A stretch of 64,000 nucleotides of DNA from CAWDMC01 sp963803295 (GTDB taxonomy: Bacteria; Acidobacteriota; Terriglobia; UBA7540), in the NCBI GenBank assembly GCA_963803295.1, contig CAWDMC010000013.1, positions 62,001-126,000 of the forward strand, written 5' to 3'. Every line of letters starts with the position of its first letter. Positions within the stretch are counted from its first letter, which is position 1. Below, in pieces: positions 47,652-56,873 of this stretch. The position numbers and the translations under genes were made by a program. The notes under the pieces are model-generated. The model saw nothing but the letters and a program-made list of their open reading frames with translations, was not told the origin of the DNA and did not search any database.

Positions 47652-48099
47652 GGACTGCAAGACAACGTGGCATTGACCGACGCCGCTCTATGAACTGCGA
47701 ACCGGGAGATCTGTAAAGGTGCTTCCCCAGCGCTGAAGCCCGGCGAGCGGCGACATGAGTTCGTACACTCTGGCCATTCGGGGCCAGACCCCTGGTTCTC
47801 TTCAGTACCACCGAGGATATTTCGCCCCCTTCGTGGATAGTAGCCCTCTCCCACGGGAGAGGGCTACTATCCACTGCGCCTCTACAGTTGCCCAAATGTA
47901 CAAACTCCAGCGGGCGCACCGTAAAGGTGCTCCCCTACGACCACACGGGACTCCGCAGGGGAGGGCCTTTATTGTACGGCCTCGTCAGTTTCGCTTGCTA
48001 AGCGGCCGGTGAAAACCGCAGAGTTTCTGGGAGGCGAAACAGTGCGCTACCTCGCTGGCGCCCTGCAGTTCACGTGTAGAGATGCTATGCTGATCAGCT
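47652..48099. other. Intergenic region containing a long perfect hairpin
   Basis: No gene is supported in these 448 bases. They hold the 42-base palindrome listed separately and should carry the promoter of the sigma-54 activator gene, which I could not identify. Confidence 0.4.
47833..47874. repeat. Long perfect inverted repeat, 20-bp arms
   Basis: Arms of 20 bases (GTGGATAGTAGCCCTCTCCC and its complement) flank a two-base loop. There is no T-tract. The core CCCTCTCCC...GGGAGAGGG resembles the CCCTCTCCCGAGAGAAGAGGG stretch at 58415-58436 between two convergent genes, so it may be an interspersed element. Confidence 0.75.
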
Positions 48100-50193
48100 A
48101 TGAGCGAGACGGAATCCTCGCCAATCGATCTGCGCGCGCGACTCAATCGCTGCCAGGCTTTGCTCGACGCTTCCGAGGCGATTGCTGTCCATCGGGACTT
48201 GCCGACGCTGTTCCACGATCTTGCCCAGCGCCTGCCCCGCATCGTGGATTTCAATTTCCTGCTGCTGTTGCTTTACGACGCCGCAACGAACCGGATGAAG
48301 CTGCACACCATCGAGGGCACAGATCACGTGGGAGAGCCGCCGCCGCAAGGTCTGGCACTGGAGGAAACGCCGGCGGGGATCGTTTGGCAGACACAGCGTC
48401 CGATGGTGATCGGCGACCGCGAGGTCGAGACGCGTTTTCCTCCAATTCTGCCGATGTGGAGGCAAAACAACGTGAAATCAGCGTGCCTGGTTCCATTGAC
48501 TACGGCGCAGAGACGAGTGGGTGCGCTTGCTTTCGGCAGCCACGACGCACGCCCGTACAGCGACGCCGACCTCGAATTGCTCATGCGTGTCGGCACACAG
48601 GTGGCGTTGGCCGTCGATAATGCGCTCAACTACGAGGCAGCGCAAACGTATCAGCAACAGCTCGCCTGTGAACGCGACCGGTTGCGGGTGCTTCTCGAAA
48701 TCACGAATGCAGTCGTAACTAATCTCGATCTCCGGGACTTGCTCGCTGCCCTTTCTGCCAGCCTGCGTGGTGTGACCAGCCTGGACTATCTTAGTATCGC
48801 GTCCCTTGAGCAGTCTCCCCTGAGGCTTCGCATGATCGCACTCGATTTTCCGGGCGGTCCCGAAATAGACGGTACCAGCCTCGAATACAGGGAGGACTAT
48901 CCTCCCTGGCGCGCTATCGAGTCACGGCAGCCCGTTCTCATCGACTCAGCGAGCGATCTCGCCCTGATGAGCGAAATAGCGCCGCGCTACGTTGAGGCAG
49001 GTCTGCAAAGCGGCTGTGTACTGCCCCTGGTCAGCCGCGACCGGGTGATCGGCACGTTGAATGTCGGCAGCCGGCGTGAGGATGCCTTCAGCCAGGGCGA
49101 CGTAGACATGCTCTGCCAGGTGGCCGGCCAAGTCGCTATCGCCCTCGATACAGCCCAGGCTTTTCGTCAAATCGAGGCGCTCAAGAACCAACTCGCCAAA
49201 GAGAAGCTCTACCTGGAAGACGAAATCCGCACCGAACACAATTTCGGCGAGATCGTGGGCTCAAGCGACGCTTTGCGGCGGGTGCTGAAACAGGTTGAGA
49301 CCGTGGCGCCGACTGATTCCACCGTGCTGGTGCTGGGAGAAACCGGCACTGGCAAGGAAGTGATGGCGCGCGCCATCCATAACTTGAGTTCCCGCCGCGA
49401 GCGCACCTTCGTCAAAATCAACTGCGCCGCCATTCCCTCCGGCCTGCTTGAAAGTGAGCTCTTCGGCCACGAGCGGGGCGCGTTCACTGGCGCTATCTCC
49501 CAAAAGGTGGGCCGCTTCGAACTGGCGCACCAGGGGACGCTATTCCTCGACGAGATCGGCGACATTCCCCTTGAGCTTCAACCCAAGTTGTTACGCGTTC
49601 TTCAGGAACACGAATTCGAAAGGTTGGGCGGCACCCGAACCCAACGGGTGGACGTGCGCGTGGTCGCGGCCACCAACCGGGATCTTGCCGGCATGGTTGC
49701 GGAAAAGGAGTTTCGCAGCGATCTGTACTATCGCCTGAATGTGTTTCCCATTCGCGTGCCGCCGCTGCGTGAGCGTCCCGAGGATGTTCCCCTCCTGGTG
49801 CGCTATTTTGCCCAGAAATTCGCCCGCCGCTTGAACCGGCAACTCGAAAGCCTTCCCAACGAGACCTTGCAAGCTCTGTGCCGGTATGCCTGGCCCGGAA
49901 ACCTCCGCGAGTTGCAGAATATCGTGGAACGCGCCGTGATCGTCTCGCCCGGCCCGGTGCTGCAGATTCCTCTCTCGGAATTGCAATCCGAGCCCTCCCT
50001 GCTTTTGGAAGCGCCGCTCGACGGCGGACTCGCTGCACTGGAAGCGGCCGAACGGCGGATGATCATGGAAGCGCTCCGCGCGACCCACGGAATCATCGGG
50101 GGGACGAAGGGCGCTGCTGCCCGTCTCGGCCTGAAGCGCACAACCCTCGCCTATCGCATGCAGAAGCTTGGAATCCCACGCCAGACAGAGTGA
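48100..50193 (+). CDS. Sigma-54-dependent transcriptional activator with two GAF domains
   Basis: A 697-residue enhancer-binding protein. Two GAF domains occupy about residues 20-170 and 190-350. The AAA+ domain follows with Walker A GETGTGKE, the sigma-54 contact loop GAFTGA, Walker B TLFLDEIGD and the arginine finger region. The C-terminal Fis-type helix-turn-helix reads HGIIGGTKGAAARLGLKRTTLAYRMQKLGI. Architecture matches FhlA/NorR-like regulators. A likely sigma-54 promoter lies 160 bases downstream in front of the STAS-efflux genes, so those are the probable targets. The start has no strong ribosome-binding site, and the ATG at 48100 is chosen because the GAF region starts soon after. 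The signal sensed by the GAF domains is unknown. Confidence 0.93.
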   Translation: MSETESSPIDLRARLNRCQALLDASEAIAVHRDLPTLFHDLAQRLPRIVDFNFLLLLLYDAATNRMKLHTIEGTDHVGEPPPQGLALEETPAGIVWQTQRPMVIGDREVETRFPPILPMWRQNNVKSACLVPLTTAQRRVGALAFGSHDARPYSDADLELLMRVGTQVALAVDNALNYEAAQTYQQQLACERDRLRVLLEITNAVVTNLDLRDLLAALSASLRGVTSLDYLSIASLEQSPLRLRMIALDFPGGPEIDGTSLEYREDYPPWRAIESRQPVLIDSASDLALMSEIAPRYVEAGLQSGCVLPLVSRDRVIGTLNVGSRREDAFSQGDVDMLCQVAGQVAIALDTAQAFRQIEALKNQLAKEKLYLEDEIRTEHNFGEIVGSSDALRRVLKQVETVAPTDSTVLVLGETGTGKEVMARAIHNLSSRRERTFVKINCAAIPSGLLESELFGHERGAFTGAISQKVGRFELAHQGTLFLDEIGDIPLELQPKLLRVLQEHEFERLGGTRTQRVDVRVVAATNRDLAGMVAEKEFRSDLYYRLNVFPIRVPPLRERPEDVPLLVRYFAQKFARRLNRQLESLPNETLQALCRYAWPGNLRELQNIVERAVIVSPGPVLQIPLSELQSEPSLLLEAPLDGGLAALEAAERRMIMEALRATHGIIGGTKGAAARLGLKRTTLAYRMQKLGIPRQTE

Positions 50194-50355
50194 ATCCTCG
50201 ATGGACGAAAATCTGGCCCTCGCCAAAATTCTGTCACAAAGCGACGCCTTTCGCCCCAGATCGGACTTGATAATTTTCCTTAGATTCTCATCCAAAGATA
50301 CTGGTTATAAACTAAATATAATAAGCTTATAGGCCTCATCGCCCTTAGCTTTTAA

Positions 50356-50372
50356 TTGGCACGGGAATTGAC
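50356..50372 (+). promoter_or_regulatory. Candidate sigma-54 promoter
   Basis: TTGGCACGGGAATTGAC matches the -24/-12 consensus TTGGCACG-N4-TTGC with the right ten-base spacing after GG; the only clear mismatch is A instead of C at -12. It lies 28 bases before the GTG start of the STAS gene and directly after the sigma-54 activator gene. Confidence 0.65.
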
Positions 50373-50399
50373 CAGGTACTGCTTTGGAAGGCTAACGCG

Positions 50400-50684
50400 G
50401 TGCTGAAGATTTCCAGCTACATCGAGGGCGGCACGCAAACAGTAAAGCTGGAAGGCGAAATTGCCGGAGCTTGGGTAAGCGAGCTAGACCGCTATTGGTG
50501 TTCGCTCGTGTCGGGAGCGCCGGCCGAATGTCTTGAAATCGACCTCAGCGCCGTGACTTACATCGACTCGAGCGGCGAGGCGCTACTCACGGCGATCTGG
50601 AGGCGCGGCGCCAAGTTCAAAGCTCGTGGCCTTTTGAATCGCTTTATTGTAGAAGAGATCACTCGAAGTCGAGAGCAGCACTGA
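50400..50684 (+). CDS. STAS-domain protein
   Basis: A 94-residue single STAS domain, the fold of anti-anti-sigma factors. LEIDLSAVTYIDSSGEALLTAIWRRGAKFKARG includes the DSSG motif whose Ser is phosphorylated in SpoIIAA-type proteins. It begins with GTG at 50400 behind the sigma-54 promoter and lies 36 bases before the TolC-like gene, so it appears to be the first gene of the efflux operon. The reason for a STAS protein in this place is unclear; it may bind a partner-switch kinase encoded elsewhere or act on the transporter. Confidence 0.8.
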   Translation: MLKISSYIEGGTQTVKLEGEIAGAWVSELDRYWCSLVSGAPAECLEIDLSAVTYIDSSGEALLTAIWRRGAKFKARGLLNRFIVEEITRSREQH

Positions 50685-50719
50685 GCGCTACACGAGAACA
50701 AGCCAGAGAGGAAGCGACA

Positions 50720-52159
50720 ATGAATCTGAAAAGATGCCTTGAGCTCACGAACCTGCCCCGCGGTTGTGCAGTCGTTCTGATTCTCACGCTTTGCGTCGCC
50801 AGCCGGCTCGTTGCCCAAGCGGGTCCGAGCACAGCCAATGTGGCAGGACTCTCGCAGAGCCCGTTTCTGGGCAGCGTTCCCACCGGTCGGGCGACAGGCA
50901 CCGCGATTCCACTGACGATTCGTGACGCCGTCGAACGCGCCCTAAAGTACAACCTGGGTGTCATCGAGAGCCAGCAGGGAAGCGAAGCAACACGGGCGAC
51001 CCGCTTGCGAAGCCTTAGCAACCTTCTGCCCAGTGTGTCAGCCGATTTGCAGGAAGTCGACCAGCAGACGAACCTGAGGGCCTTGGGACTCAACATACCC
51101 ATTATTCCCTACATGGTAGGACCCTTCGGCGTAACCGACGCCAGAGCATCTCTACACCAGACCGTTTTCAGTTGGTCGGCCCTCAAGAATTATCAGTCCG
51201 CCTCGGAGTCGCTCAAGGCCTCTCAGCTATCTTACAAGAGCGCCCGCGACCTTGTGGTTCTGGCTACAGGCAACGCCTATCTGACCGTGATTGCAAGTGC
51301 CGCCCAAGTGGAGTCGCTGGGAGCCCAGGTTAAGACTGCCCAGGCGCTCTATCAGAAAGTGACGGACCAGAAGAAGGCGGGGGTGGTGGCGGGCATTGAC
51401 GAGCTGCGCGCGCAGGTTGAGCTGCAAACCGTGGAACAGCGCCTGATCGCGCAAGAGAATCAGCTTGCCAAAGACAAATTGAGCCTGGGGCGGGTGATCG
51501 GACTACCCAACGGGCAGCAGTTCGATCTGGCCGATAGCGTTCCCTTTGCGCCGCTAGAGGGCATCGCGCTCGATCAGGTGCTTCAGCGTGCTTATGATGC
51601 GCGCCCTGATTTCCAGAGTGCGCAGGCCCAGGTCCGCGCCGCCCAACTCGCCCGGCGCGCGGCCGTAGCCGAGAACTACCCGACGCTTTCGTTCGACGCC
51701 AACTATGGCGATATCGGTCCGAACTTCGCCCATTCGCATGGCACCTTTGCAGTGGCGGGCACCCTGAACATCCCTATTTATCTGGGTGGACGAGTTCACG
51801 CCGACGTGGTGCAGGCGGACGCCGCACTCGCTCAACGCCGGGCTGAGCTCGAGGATTTGCGCGGACGCATCGACGATCAGGTACGCTCGGCGTTTCTCGA
51901 TCTGCAGTCCGCCTCGCGACTGGTGAAGGTAGCCCAAAGCAATATCGACCTCGCCCATCGGACTTTGACGCAGGCGCAAGACCGGTTCGCGGCAGGAGTC
52001 ACCGACAACATCGAAGTGGTCCAGGCGCAGGAGTCGGTGGCGGCGGCCGAGCAATCTTACATTGCCAGTCTTTACGCTCACAATCTCGCCAAAGTTTCCT
52101 TAGCGCAAGCAATGGGTATCGCCGAAGAGTCCGCACTGAAGTATCTGGGGGGCAAATAG
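50720..52159 (+). CDS. TolC-family outer-membrane efflux protein
   Basis: A 479-residue outer-membrane channel protein. A signal peptide (GCAVVLILTLCVASRLVAQA) is followed by two repeats of the outer-membrane efflux protein family, rich in long coiled-coil helices (for example SQLSYKSARDLVVLATGNAYL and VAQSNIDLAHRTLTQAQDRFAAGVTDNIEVVQAQ). AGVTDNIEVVQAQE is a typical TolC-family segment. GAGAGGAAGC lies before ATG at 50720. It ends two bases before the next gene, showing tight coupling to the EmrA-like protein. Confidence 0.93.
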   Translation: MNLKRCLELTNLPRGCAVVLILTLCVASRLVAQAGPSTANVAGLSQSPFLGSVPTGRATGTAIPLTIRDAVERALKYNLGVIESQQGSEATRATRLRSLSNLLPSVSADLQEVDQQTNLRALGLNIPIIPYMVGPFGVTDARASLHQTVFSWSALKNYQSASESLKASQLSYKSARDLVVLATGNAYLTVIASAAQVESLGAQVKTAQALYQKVTDQKKAGVVAGIDELRAQVELQTVEQRLIAQENQLAKDKLSLGRVIGLPNGQQFDLADSVPFAPLEGIALDQVLQRAYDARPDFQSAQAQVRAAQLARRAAVAENYPTLSFDANYGDIGPNFAHSHGTFAVAGTLNIPIYLGGRVHADVVQADAALAQRRAELEDLRGRIDDQVRSAFLDLQSASRLVKVAQSNIDLAHRTLTQAQDRFAAGVTDNIEVVQAQESVAAAEQSYIASLYAHNLAKVSLAQAMGIAEESALKYLGGK

Positions 52160-52161
52160 TC

Positions 52162-53412
52162 ATGGCACAAGCGGTCGAGTCAGCTGAAAGCACAAGGCAG
52201 CATCGAGACGATTCCCGGCCGCCGGCCGAAGCGGCTCCGGCTGCACCGGAGGGAAAGTCAAAGGTCCGGATGGTAGTGCCGGTGGTCCTGCTGGTGGCAT
52301 TAATAGGCGCCTACGTTGCCTGGCGGCACTATGCGGGCTGGGAATCCACCGATGACGCGCAGATCGACGGCTACATCAATCCCGTAAACTCCCGCATTGC
52401 GGGCTATGTGACCAAAGTCACCGTGGACGACAACGTACCGGTGAAAGCGGGCCAGGTTCTAGTGGAGATCGATCCTGCGGATTACCAGGTGGCAGTGGAA
52501 AGCGCCAAGGCAGCCTACGCCAACGACGTGGCGAGCGCCCGGGCCACCCAGGTAAATGTGCCGATCATCTCCGTGAATACCGGTAGCCAATTGCGTGCGG
52601 CGGAAGCGGACGTAGCCAACGCCCGCGCCGGGATCGCGGCGGCCGAGAGCCAACTCAGTTCGGCGCGCGCGGCCCTGGCTCAGGCGGAAGCCAACAACGC
52701 CAGGGCGCAGGATGACCTCGCCCGCTACAAAAAGCTGGTCGCCAACGACGAAATCTCCCAGCAGCAGTACGTGCAGGCCGAGAACAATGCCAAAGCCACA
52801 GCGGCGGTTGTAGAAGCCGCCAAGGCCAGCGTGAGAACGGCGGAGCACCAGGTAACGCAAGCGCAAGCGAGGCTCGCCCAGGCTGAAGCAGGGCTTGAGT
52901 CCGCCCACACGGGACCACGGCAGGTGTTGATGCAGCAGTCGCGGGCCCTGGCGGCCCAAGCCCAGGTGCAGAAGTCGAAAGCGGCACTCGATCAGGCACA
53001 ATTGAATCATCGATACACCACCATTGTCGCTCCGGTGGACGGAATCGTCGGCCGGCGATCCGTGCAGGTGGGTCAGTACGTTGCCCCCGGGCAGCAGTTG
53101 ATGAGCGTGGTGCCGATCGAGAACATCTGGGTAACGGCTAACTTCAAGGAGACCCAACTGCGGAACATGCGACCCGGCCAGCCGGTCAAAGTGCGCGTGG
53201 ACACCTACGGTCGCGACTGGGATGGCCACGTCGACTCGATCGCCGGAGCGTCAGGGTCTCTGTTCAGCCTGATGCCTCCCGAGAACGCCACCGGCAACTA
53301 TGTGAAGGTGGTTCAGCGGATTCCGGTAAAGATTCTTATCGACAGGGGCCAGGACCCTCAACATCTGTTGCGCCCGGGCATGTCGGCCGAGCCTCGGGTA
53401 AAGGTCGAATAG
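52162..53412 (+). CDS. EmrA/HlyD-family membrane fusion protein
   Basis: A 416-residue periplasmic adaptor joining the MFS pump to the outer-membrane channel. One N-terminal TM helix (VPVVLLVALIGAYVAWRHY) is followed by the EmrA signature WESTDDAQIDGYINPVNSRIAGYV, a lipoyl half-motif, a long alpha-helical hairpin rich in Ala and Gln, and the second lipoyl half with YTTIVAPVDGIVGRRSVQVGQYV. The barrel-sandwich and beta-barrel parts end the protein. The start lies two bases after the TolC stop. The frame is intact. Confidence 0.94.
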   Translation: MAQAVESAESTRQHRDDSRPPAEAAPAAPEGKSKVRMVVPVVLLVALIGAYVAWRHYAGWESTDDAQIDGYINPVNSRIAGYVTKVTVDDNVPVKAGQVLVEIDPADYQVAVESAKAAYANDVASARATQVNVPIISVNTGSQLRAAEADVANARAGIAAAESQLSSARAALAQAEANNARAQDDLARYKKLVANDEISQQQYVQAENNAKATAAVVEAAKASVRTAEHQVTQAQARLAQAEAGLESAHTGPRQVLMQQSRALAAQAQVQKSKAALDQAQLNHRYTTIVAPVDGIVGRRSVQVGQYVAPGQQLMSVVPIENIWVTANFKETQLRNMRPGQPVKVRVDTYGRDWDGHVDSIAGASGSLFSLMPPENATGNYVKVVQRIPVKILIDRGQDPQHLLRPGMSAEPRVKVE

Positions 53413-53436
53413 CACTAGCGTCTTGCCAGCGGGTAG

Positions 53437-53521
53437 CCACGGTTGGCGCTCTTCCAACCGTGGGCGTTTCTCAGTCCGCAGGCGCGGCCCACGGTTAATT
53501 CAAACTACGAATTAACCGTGG
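53437..53521. repeat. Two adjacent hairpins with shared CCACGGTT arms
   Basis: First hairpin: CCACGGTTGG and CCAACCGTGG around a seven-base loop (53437-53463). Second: CCACGGTTAATTC and GAATTAACCGTGG around seven bases (53489-53521). Both lie between the EmrA-like and EmrB-like genes of one operon, with no T-tract after them. Confidence 0.75.
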
Positions 53522-53558
53522 CAACCGTGTGTCCGGCGCGAGATAGACGGAGCTTGGC

Positions 53559-55133
53559 GTGAACCAGGAAATCGAAAACTGGAAGCCGTCGCACAATCCG
53601 TGGGCTGTGGCCTTGACGGTGACCATGGCCACCTTCATGGAGATTCTTGACACCAGCGTGGCCAACGTGTCGCTTCCGCACATTGCCGGCGGACTCGCGG
53701 CGAGCATGGACGAGAGCACCTGGGTATTGACCTCCTATCTGGTGACCAACGCCATCATCCTGCCCATGAGCGGCTGGTTCTCAGCCCGCATAGGCCGCAA
53801 GCGCTTCTACATGACATGCGTGGCCGTGTTCACCGCAAGTTCGTTCCTATGCGGTGTTGCCCCCAGCCTCGGTGCGCTGGTTTTCTTTCGGATCCTGCAA
53901 GGGATCGGCGGCGGTGGCCTGCAACCCAGCGAACAAGCGATTCTGGCCGACACCTTCCCCCGCCACAAGCGTGGCATGGCCTTTGCCGTTTATGGAATGG
54001 CCGTGGTGGCAGCGCCTGCCCTTGGTCCGACGCTGGGAGGCTGGATCACCGACAACTTCAATTGGCGCTGGATCTTCTTTATCAACATCCCGGTGGGAAT
54101 CGTGTCGCTGATCCTCACCTCGCAACTGGTTGAGGATCCGCCGTACACGAAGATGAACAAGTCCGCCGGCATTAAGGTGGATTACGTGGGCTTCGCTCTG
54201 CTGGCGCTAGGGCTGGGCGCCCTGCAGATCGTACTCGACAAGGGCCAGCGCGAGGACTGGTTTGAGACCCGCTACATCACGGTTCTCACGATCGTCGTGG
54301 TGGTTTGCCTGATTGCGGTCGTGTTCTGGGAACTGCGCCAGAAACAACCCGTGGTCGATCTTCGCCTGTTCAAGGAGCGCAATTTCGCCATGGCCAATCT
54401 GACCATCTTCATGGTGGGATTTGCGCTATTGGCCAGCACTCTGCTGCTGCCCCAGTTTGCCCAGCAGTTGATGGGTTACACGGCCGAACTTGCCGGCCTG
54501 CTGATTTCTCCCGGCGGCATCGCGGTGATCCTGCTGATGCCGCTGGTCGGAATCCTGGTTTCGCGCTACGATCCGCGCTATCTAATCGCCTTCGGACTTA
54601 CCACGCTTTCGGTGTCACTGTTCGTGATGAGTCATTTTGACTTGCAGGTGGATTTTCGCACCATGATGTTGGCGCGCATCATGCAATCATGCGGATTGGC
54701 ATTTCTCTTCGTGCCGATCAACACCGCAGCCTATGCTTTGTTGCCGCGCGAAAAGAATAACGCCGCTTCCGGCCTGATCAATCTTTTTCGCAATATCGGC
54801 GCCAGCGTGGGCATCTCTTTTGTCACGACTTTTTTGGCTCGCCGGGCGCAGTTCCACCAAAACCATTTGGTAGAACGTATGGCCATGGGAAACCCTGATT
54901 TCCTGGCCCGGATGCGGGCGTTCAGTGCCAATCTAACTATCCACGGCATCAATCCGGCGGACGCTACACATCGCGCCTATGGAGCACTCTACGCACAGGT
55001 CTTCCGGCAATCGTACATGTTGGCGTATGTCGACGATTTCTGGATGCTAGGAGTAGCGGTACTGGTGATGGTCCCGATAGTATTCCTGATGAGGAGGCCG
55101 CCCAAGGGCGCTGGGCCTGGCGGAATGCATTGA
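53559..55133 (+). CDS. DHA2-family MFS multidrug transporter, EmrB-like
   Basis: A 524-residue inner-membrane drug/proton antiporter with about 14 hydrophobic helices. The DHA2 signatures are present: LDTSVANVSLPHIAGGLAAS in TM1, TYLV-like WVLTSYLVTNAIILPMSGW, the A-loop RIGRKRFYMTC, and GPTLGGWITDNFNWRWIFFINIPVG (motif C and the following loop). The start is GTG at 53559. It completes a tripartite pump with the EmrA- and TolC-like proteins upstream, although about 145 bases with two hairpins separate it from emrA. Exported compound unknown. Confidence 0.93.
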   Translation: MNQEIENWKPSHNPWAVALTVTMATFMEILDTSVANVSLPHIAGGLAASMDESTWVLTSYLVTNAIILPMSGWFSARIGRKRFYMTCVAVFTASSFLCGVAPSLGALVFFRILQGIGGGGLQPSEQAILADTFPRHKRGMAFAVYGMAVVAAPALGPTLGGWITDNFNWRWIFFINIPVGIVSLILTSQLVEDPPYTKMNKSAGIKVDYVGFALLALGLGALQIVLDKGQREDWFETRYITVLTIVVVVCLIAVVFWELRQKQPVVDLRLFKERNFAMANLTIFMVGFALLASTLLLPQFAQQLMGYTAELAGLLISPGGIAVILLMPLVGILVSRYDPRYLIAFGLTTLSVSLFVMSHFDLQVDFRTMMLARIMQSCGLAFLFVPINTAAYALLPREKNNAASGLINLFRNIGASVGISFVTTFLARRAQFHQNHLVERMAMGNPDFLARMRAFSANLTIHGINPADATHRAYGALYAQVFRQSYMLAYVDDFWMLGVAVLVMVPIVFLMRRPPKGAGPGGMH

Positions 55134-55461
55134 TGAAATACAGGAAACGCCCTAGGACCCTGGCGCATCAAAAGCTCACGGACTGTTGAATTCAAAGACG
55201 AGGGCTCCAGCGTGTAAAGCAGGAATGGCTTAGATTTGGACACGCTGTTTAACTGGGCCCGGGAGGGACGAGATCGTTGCGCCCGGACACCTTGGTGGAA
55301 GATACTGCACGTCAACCGGGTCACTGTAAGCCGAATACAGTAAGGCACCCACTGAATAGAGAGGAAGGAAAATCGAGTGGATCGTTTCGTCCACCTCACG
55401 ACAGCTCATTCGCACACGAATTCACACTAATTAAACACCTATCGCAGGAAAGGAGACCCTG
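55134..55461. other. Intergenic region, no gene recognised
   Basis: These 328 bases lie between the transporter and the radical SAM gene. No clear terminator or sigma-54 promoter was found; AAGGAGA in front of 55462 is the ribosome-binding site of the next gene. Confidence 0.3.
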
Positions 55462-56790
55462 ATGCCAGAAATTCAGCAAACCTCCTCGGATCCTGGCGCT
55501 GCAACGCCAAATTTCCGGCTCGACGTCCAGCTCCACGATCTGCTCAAGAAGCCGGGCACTGCGCAGCCCCCTCTGGTCCCGCCGCCCCCTTCGAAGCAAC
55601 TCAAATCACTACCTACACCCGAATTCCCTCGGCATCCGGAGCTGCTCACCAACGATCCTCTTTCCGCCGACGAGCACGGCTCGCCGGAAGACGCTTACAA
55701 ACGGCGCTGGCCGGCTCCCTTGGTTTACCGCGCCATGCGTGGCTGGATGTTCCCGTACTTCAAATCGCGAGTGCTCCCCGGGGACTTCCACCCCATCATT
55801 GCTTACCTTTTCACAGAGTGGAAGTGCAATCTCGACTGTCACTATTGCTGGGCCTTTGACAATCGCGTTAAGGGCATGACTGAAGATGTCGCCAGGCGTT
55901 CGATTGACTGGCTACATTCGACCACTTGCCGGGTGCTGGCGCTGATGGGGGGCGAACCGCTGCTGCGTCCTGATTTCGTCCACAAAGTTGTGGACTACGC
56001 TGCCAAGAAGGGATTCTGGGTGTACGTACCCACCAACGCCCGCCTGCTCCGGACCGAGGTCATTGACCGCCTGGCAGACGCCGGAGTGGCCACCTTCAAT
56101 TTTGCGGTGGACGCAGTGCAGGAGAAGCCGGGTCTACCGAAGGCACTGGGTCCCGTTCGCAAGTACTTTGATTATCTGGTCAGAAAACAGTACCGCTACG
56201 GCTACTCAGTTTTCTTCAACATCAACATTTGCCGTACCAATCTTCAGGACGTACGCCTGCTCACCGAGATAGCCCGTGACCACGCCATCGCCACCGACTA
56301 TCACATCAACGAATCACCCATGATCGAGCAGGAGCACTTCAAACACATGGACAATAACAGCACTTACATCCGGCCGGAAGATTGGCCGGCGGTGGATGAG
56401 ACGATTGACTGGATCATCGAGAAGAACAAGTCTGGCTACAAAATGGTGAACTCGGTGAAACGTCTTCAGGATATGAAGGCTTTCATGCGCGGCAGGGTGG
56501 AGCCCTGGAATTGCCGCGCGGGTCAGAACAACGTCATCATCCGCGTAGATGGGACGCTAGCGCCGTGCTTCCCCATGTACTCCGCCACCTACGACTGGGG
56601 AGCCATAGAGAATCACAAGTTCGAGGTCAAGCAGCTTAACGAGATGAAGCAGGAATGCCAGACCCATTGCTTCTCGACCTTGAACCACAACTTAGCCTAT
56701 TGCTACGACGCAGCTCGCGTTATCAAGTGGGTCTTGATGCAAGCCAAGCGCGGCTTCCAAGGCGTGACTGGCAGCTTCGAAGAGGCCTGA
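55462..56790 (+). CDS. Radical SAM protein with SPASM-like C-terminus
   Basis: A 442-residue radical SAM enzyme. The cluster motif CxxxCxxC is at residues 122-129 (KCNLDCHYCWAFDN), followed by the SAM-binding GGEP (LMGGEPLLRPDF). A Pro-rich extension of about 110 residues comes before the barrel. The C-terminal part has Cys in WNCRAGQNNVIIRVDGTLAPCFPMY and in CQTHCFSTLNHNLAYCY, which suits an auxiliary Fe-S cluster of the SPASM/twitch type. Such proteins modify peptides or cofactors; no precursor peptide gene was seen near it. A strong ribosome-binding site (AAGGAGA) and a downstream terminator suggest a single-gene unit. Confidence 0.88.
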   Translation: MPEIQQTSSDPGAATPNFRLDVQLHDLLKKPGTAQPPLVPPPPSKQLKSLPTPEFPRHPELLTNDPLSADEHGSPEDAYKRRWPAPLVYRAMRGWMFPYFKSRVLPGDFHPIIAYLFTEWKCNLDCHYCWAFDNRVKGMTEDVARRSIDWLHSTTCRVLALMGGEPLLRPDFVHKVVDYAAKKGFWVYVPTNARLLRTEVIDRLADAGVATFNFAVDAVQEKPGLPKALGPVRKYFDYLVRKQYRYGYSVFFNINICRTNLQDVRLLTEIARDHAIATDYHINESPMIEQEHFKHMDNNSTYIRPEDWPAVDETIDWIIEKNKSGYKMVNSVKRLQDMKAFMRGRVEPWNCRAGQNNVIIRVDGTLAPCFPMYSATYDWGAIENHKFEVKQLNEMKQECQTHCFSTLNHNLAYCYDAARVIKWVLMQAKRGFQGVTGSFEEA

Positions 56791-56873
56791 TGGTGAATTC
56801 ACTGGTGTGAGAATCGCACCCGATCGCGGAGCGGCTGCCCTCTGCGGCCTTCTTCGCGACGAACCGCCAACCG

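Noticed and set aside
52459..53229. 256-codon frame opposite the EmrA-like gene
   Set aside because: Shadow of a repetitive Ala/Gln-rich coding region; no start signal or motif.
55200..55230. Possible sigma-54 promoter TTGGACACG before the radical SAM gene
   Set aside because: Spacing is wrong and the -12 element is missing.
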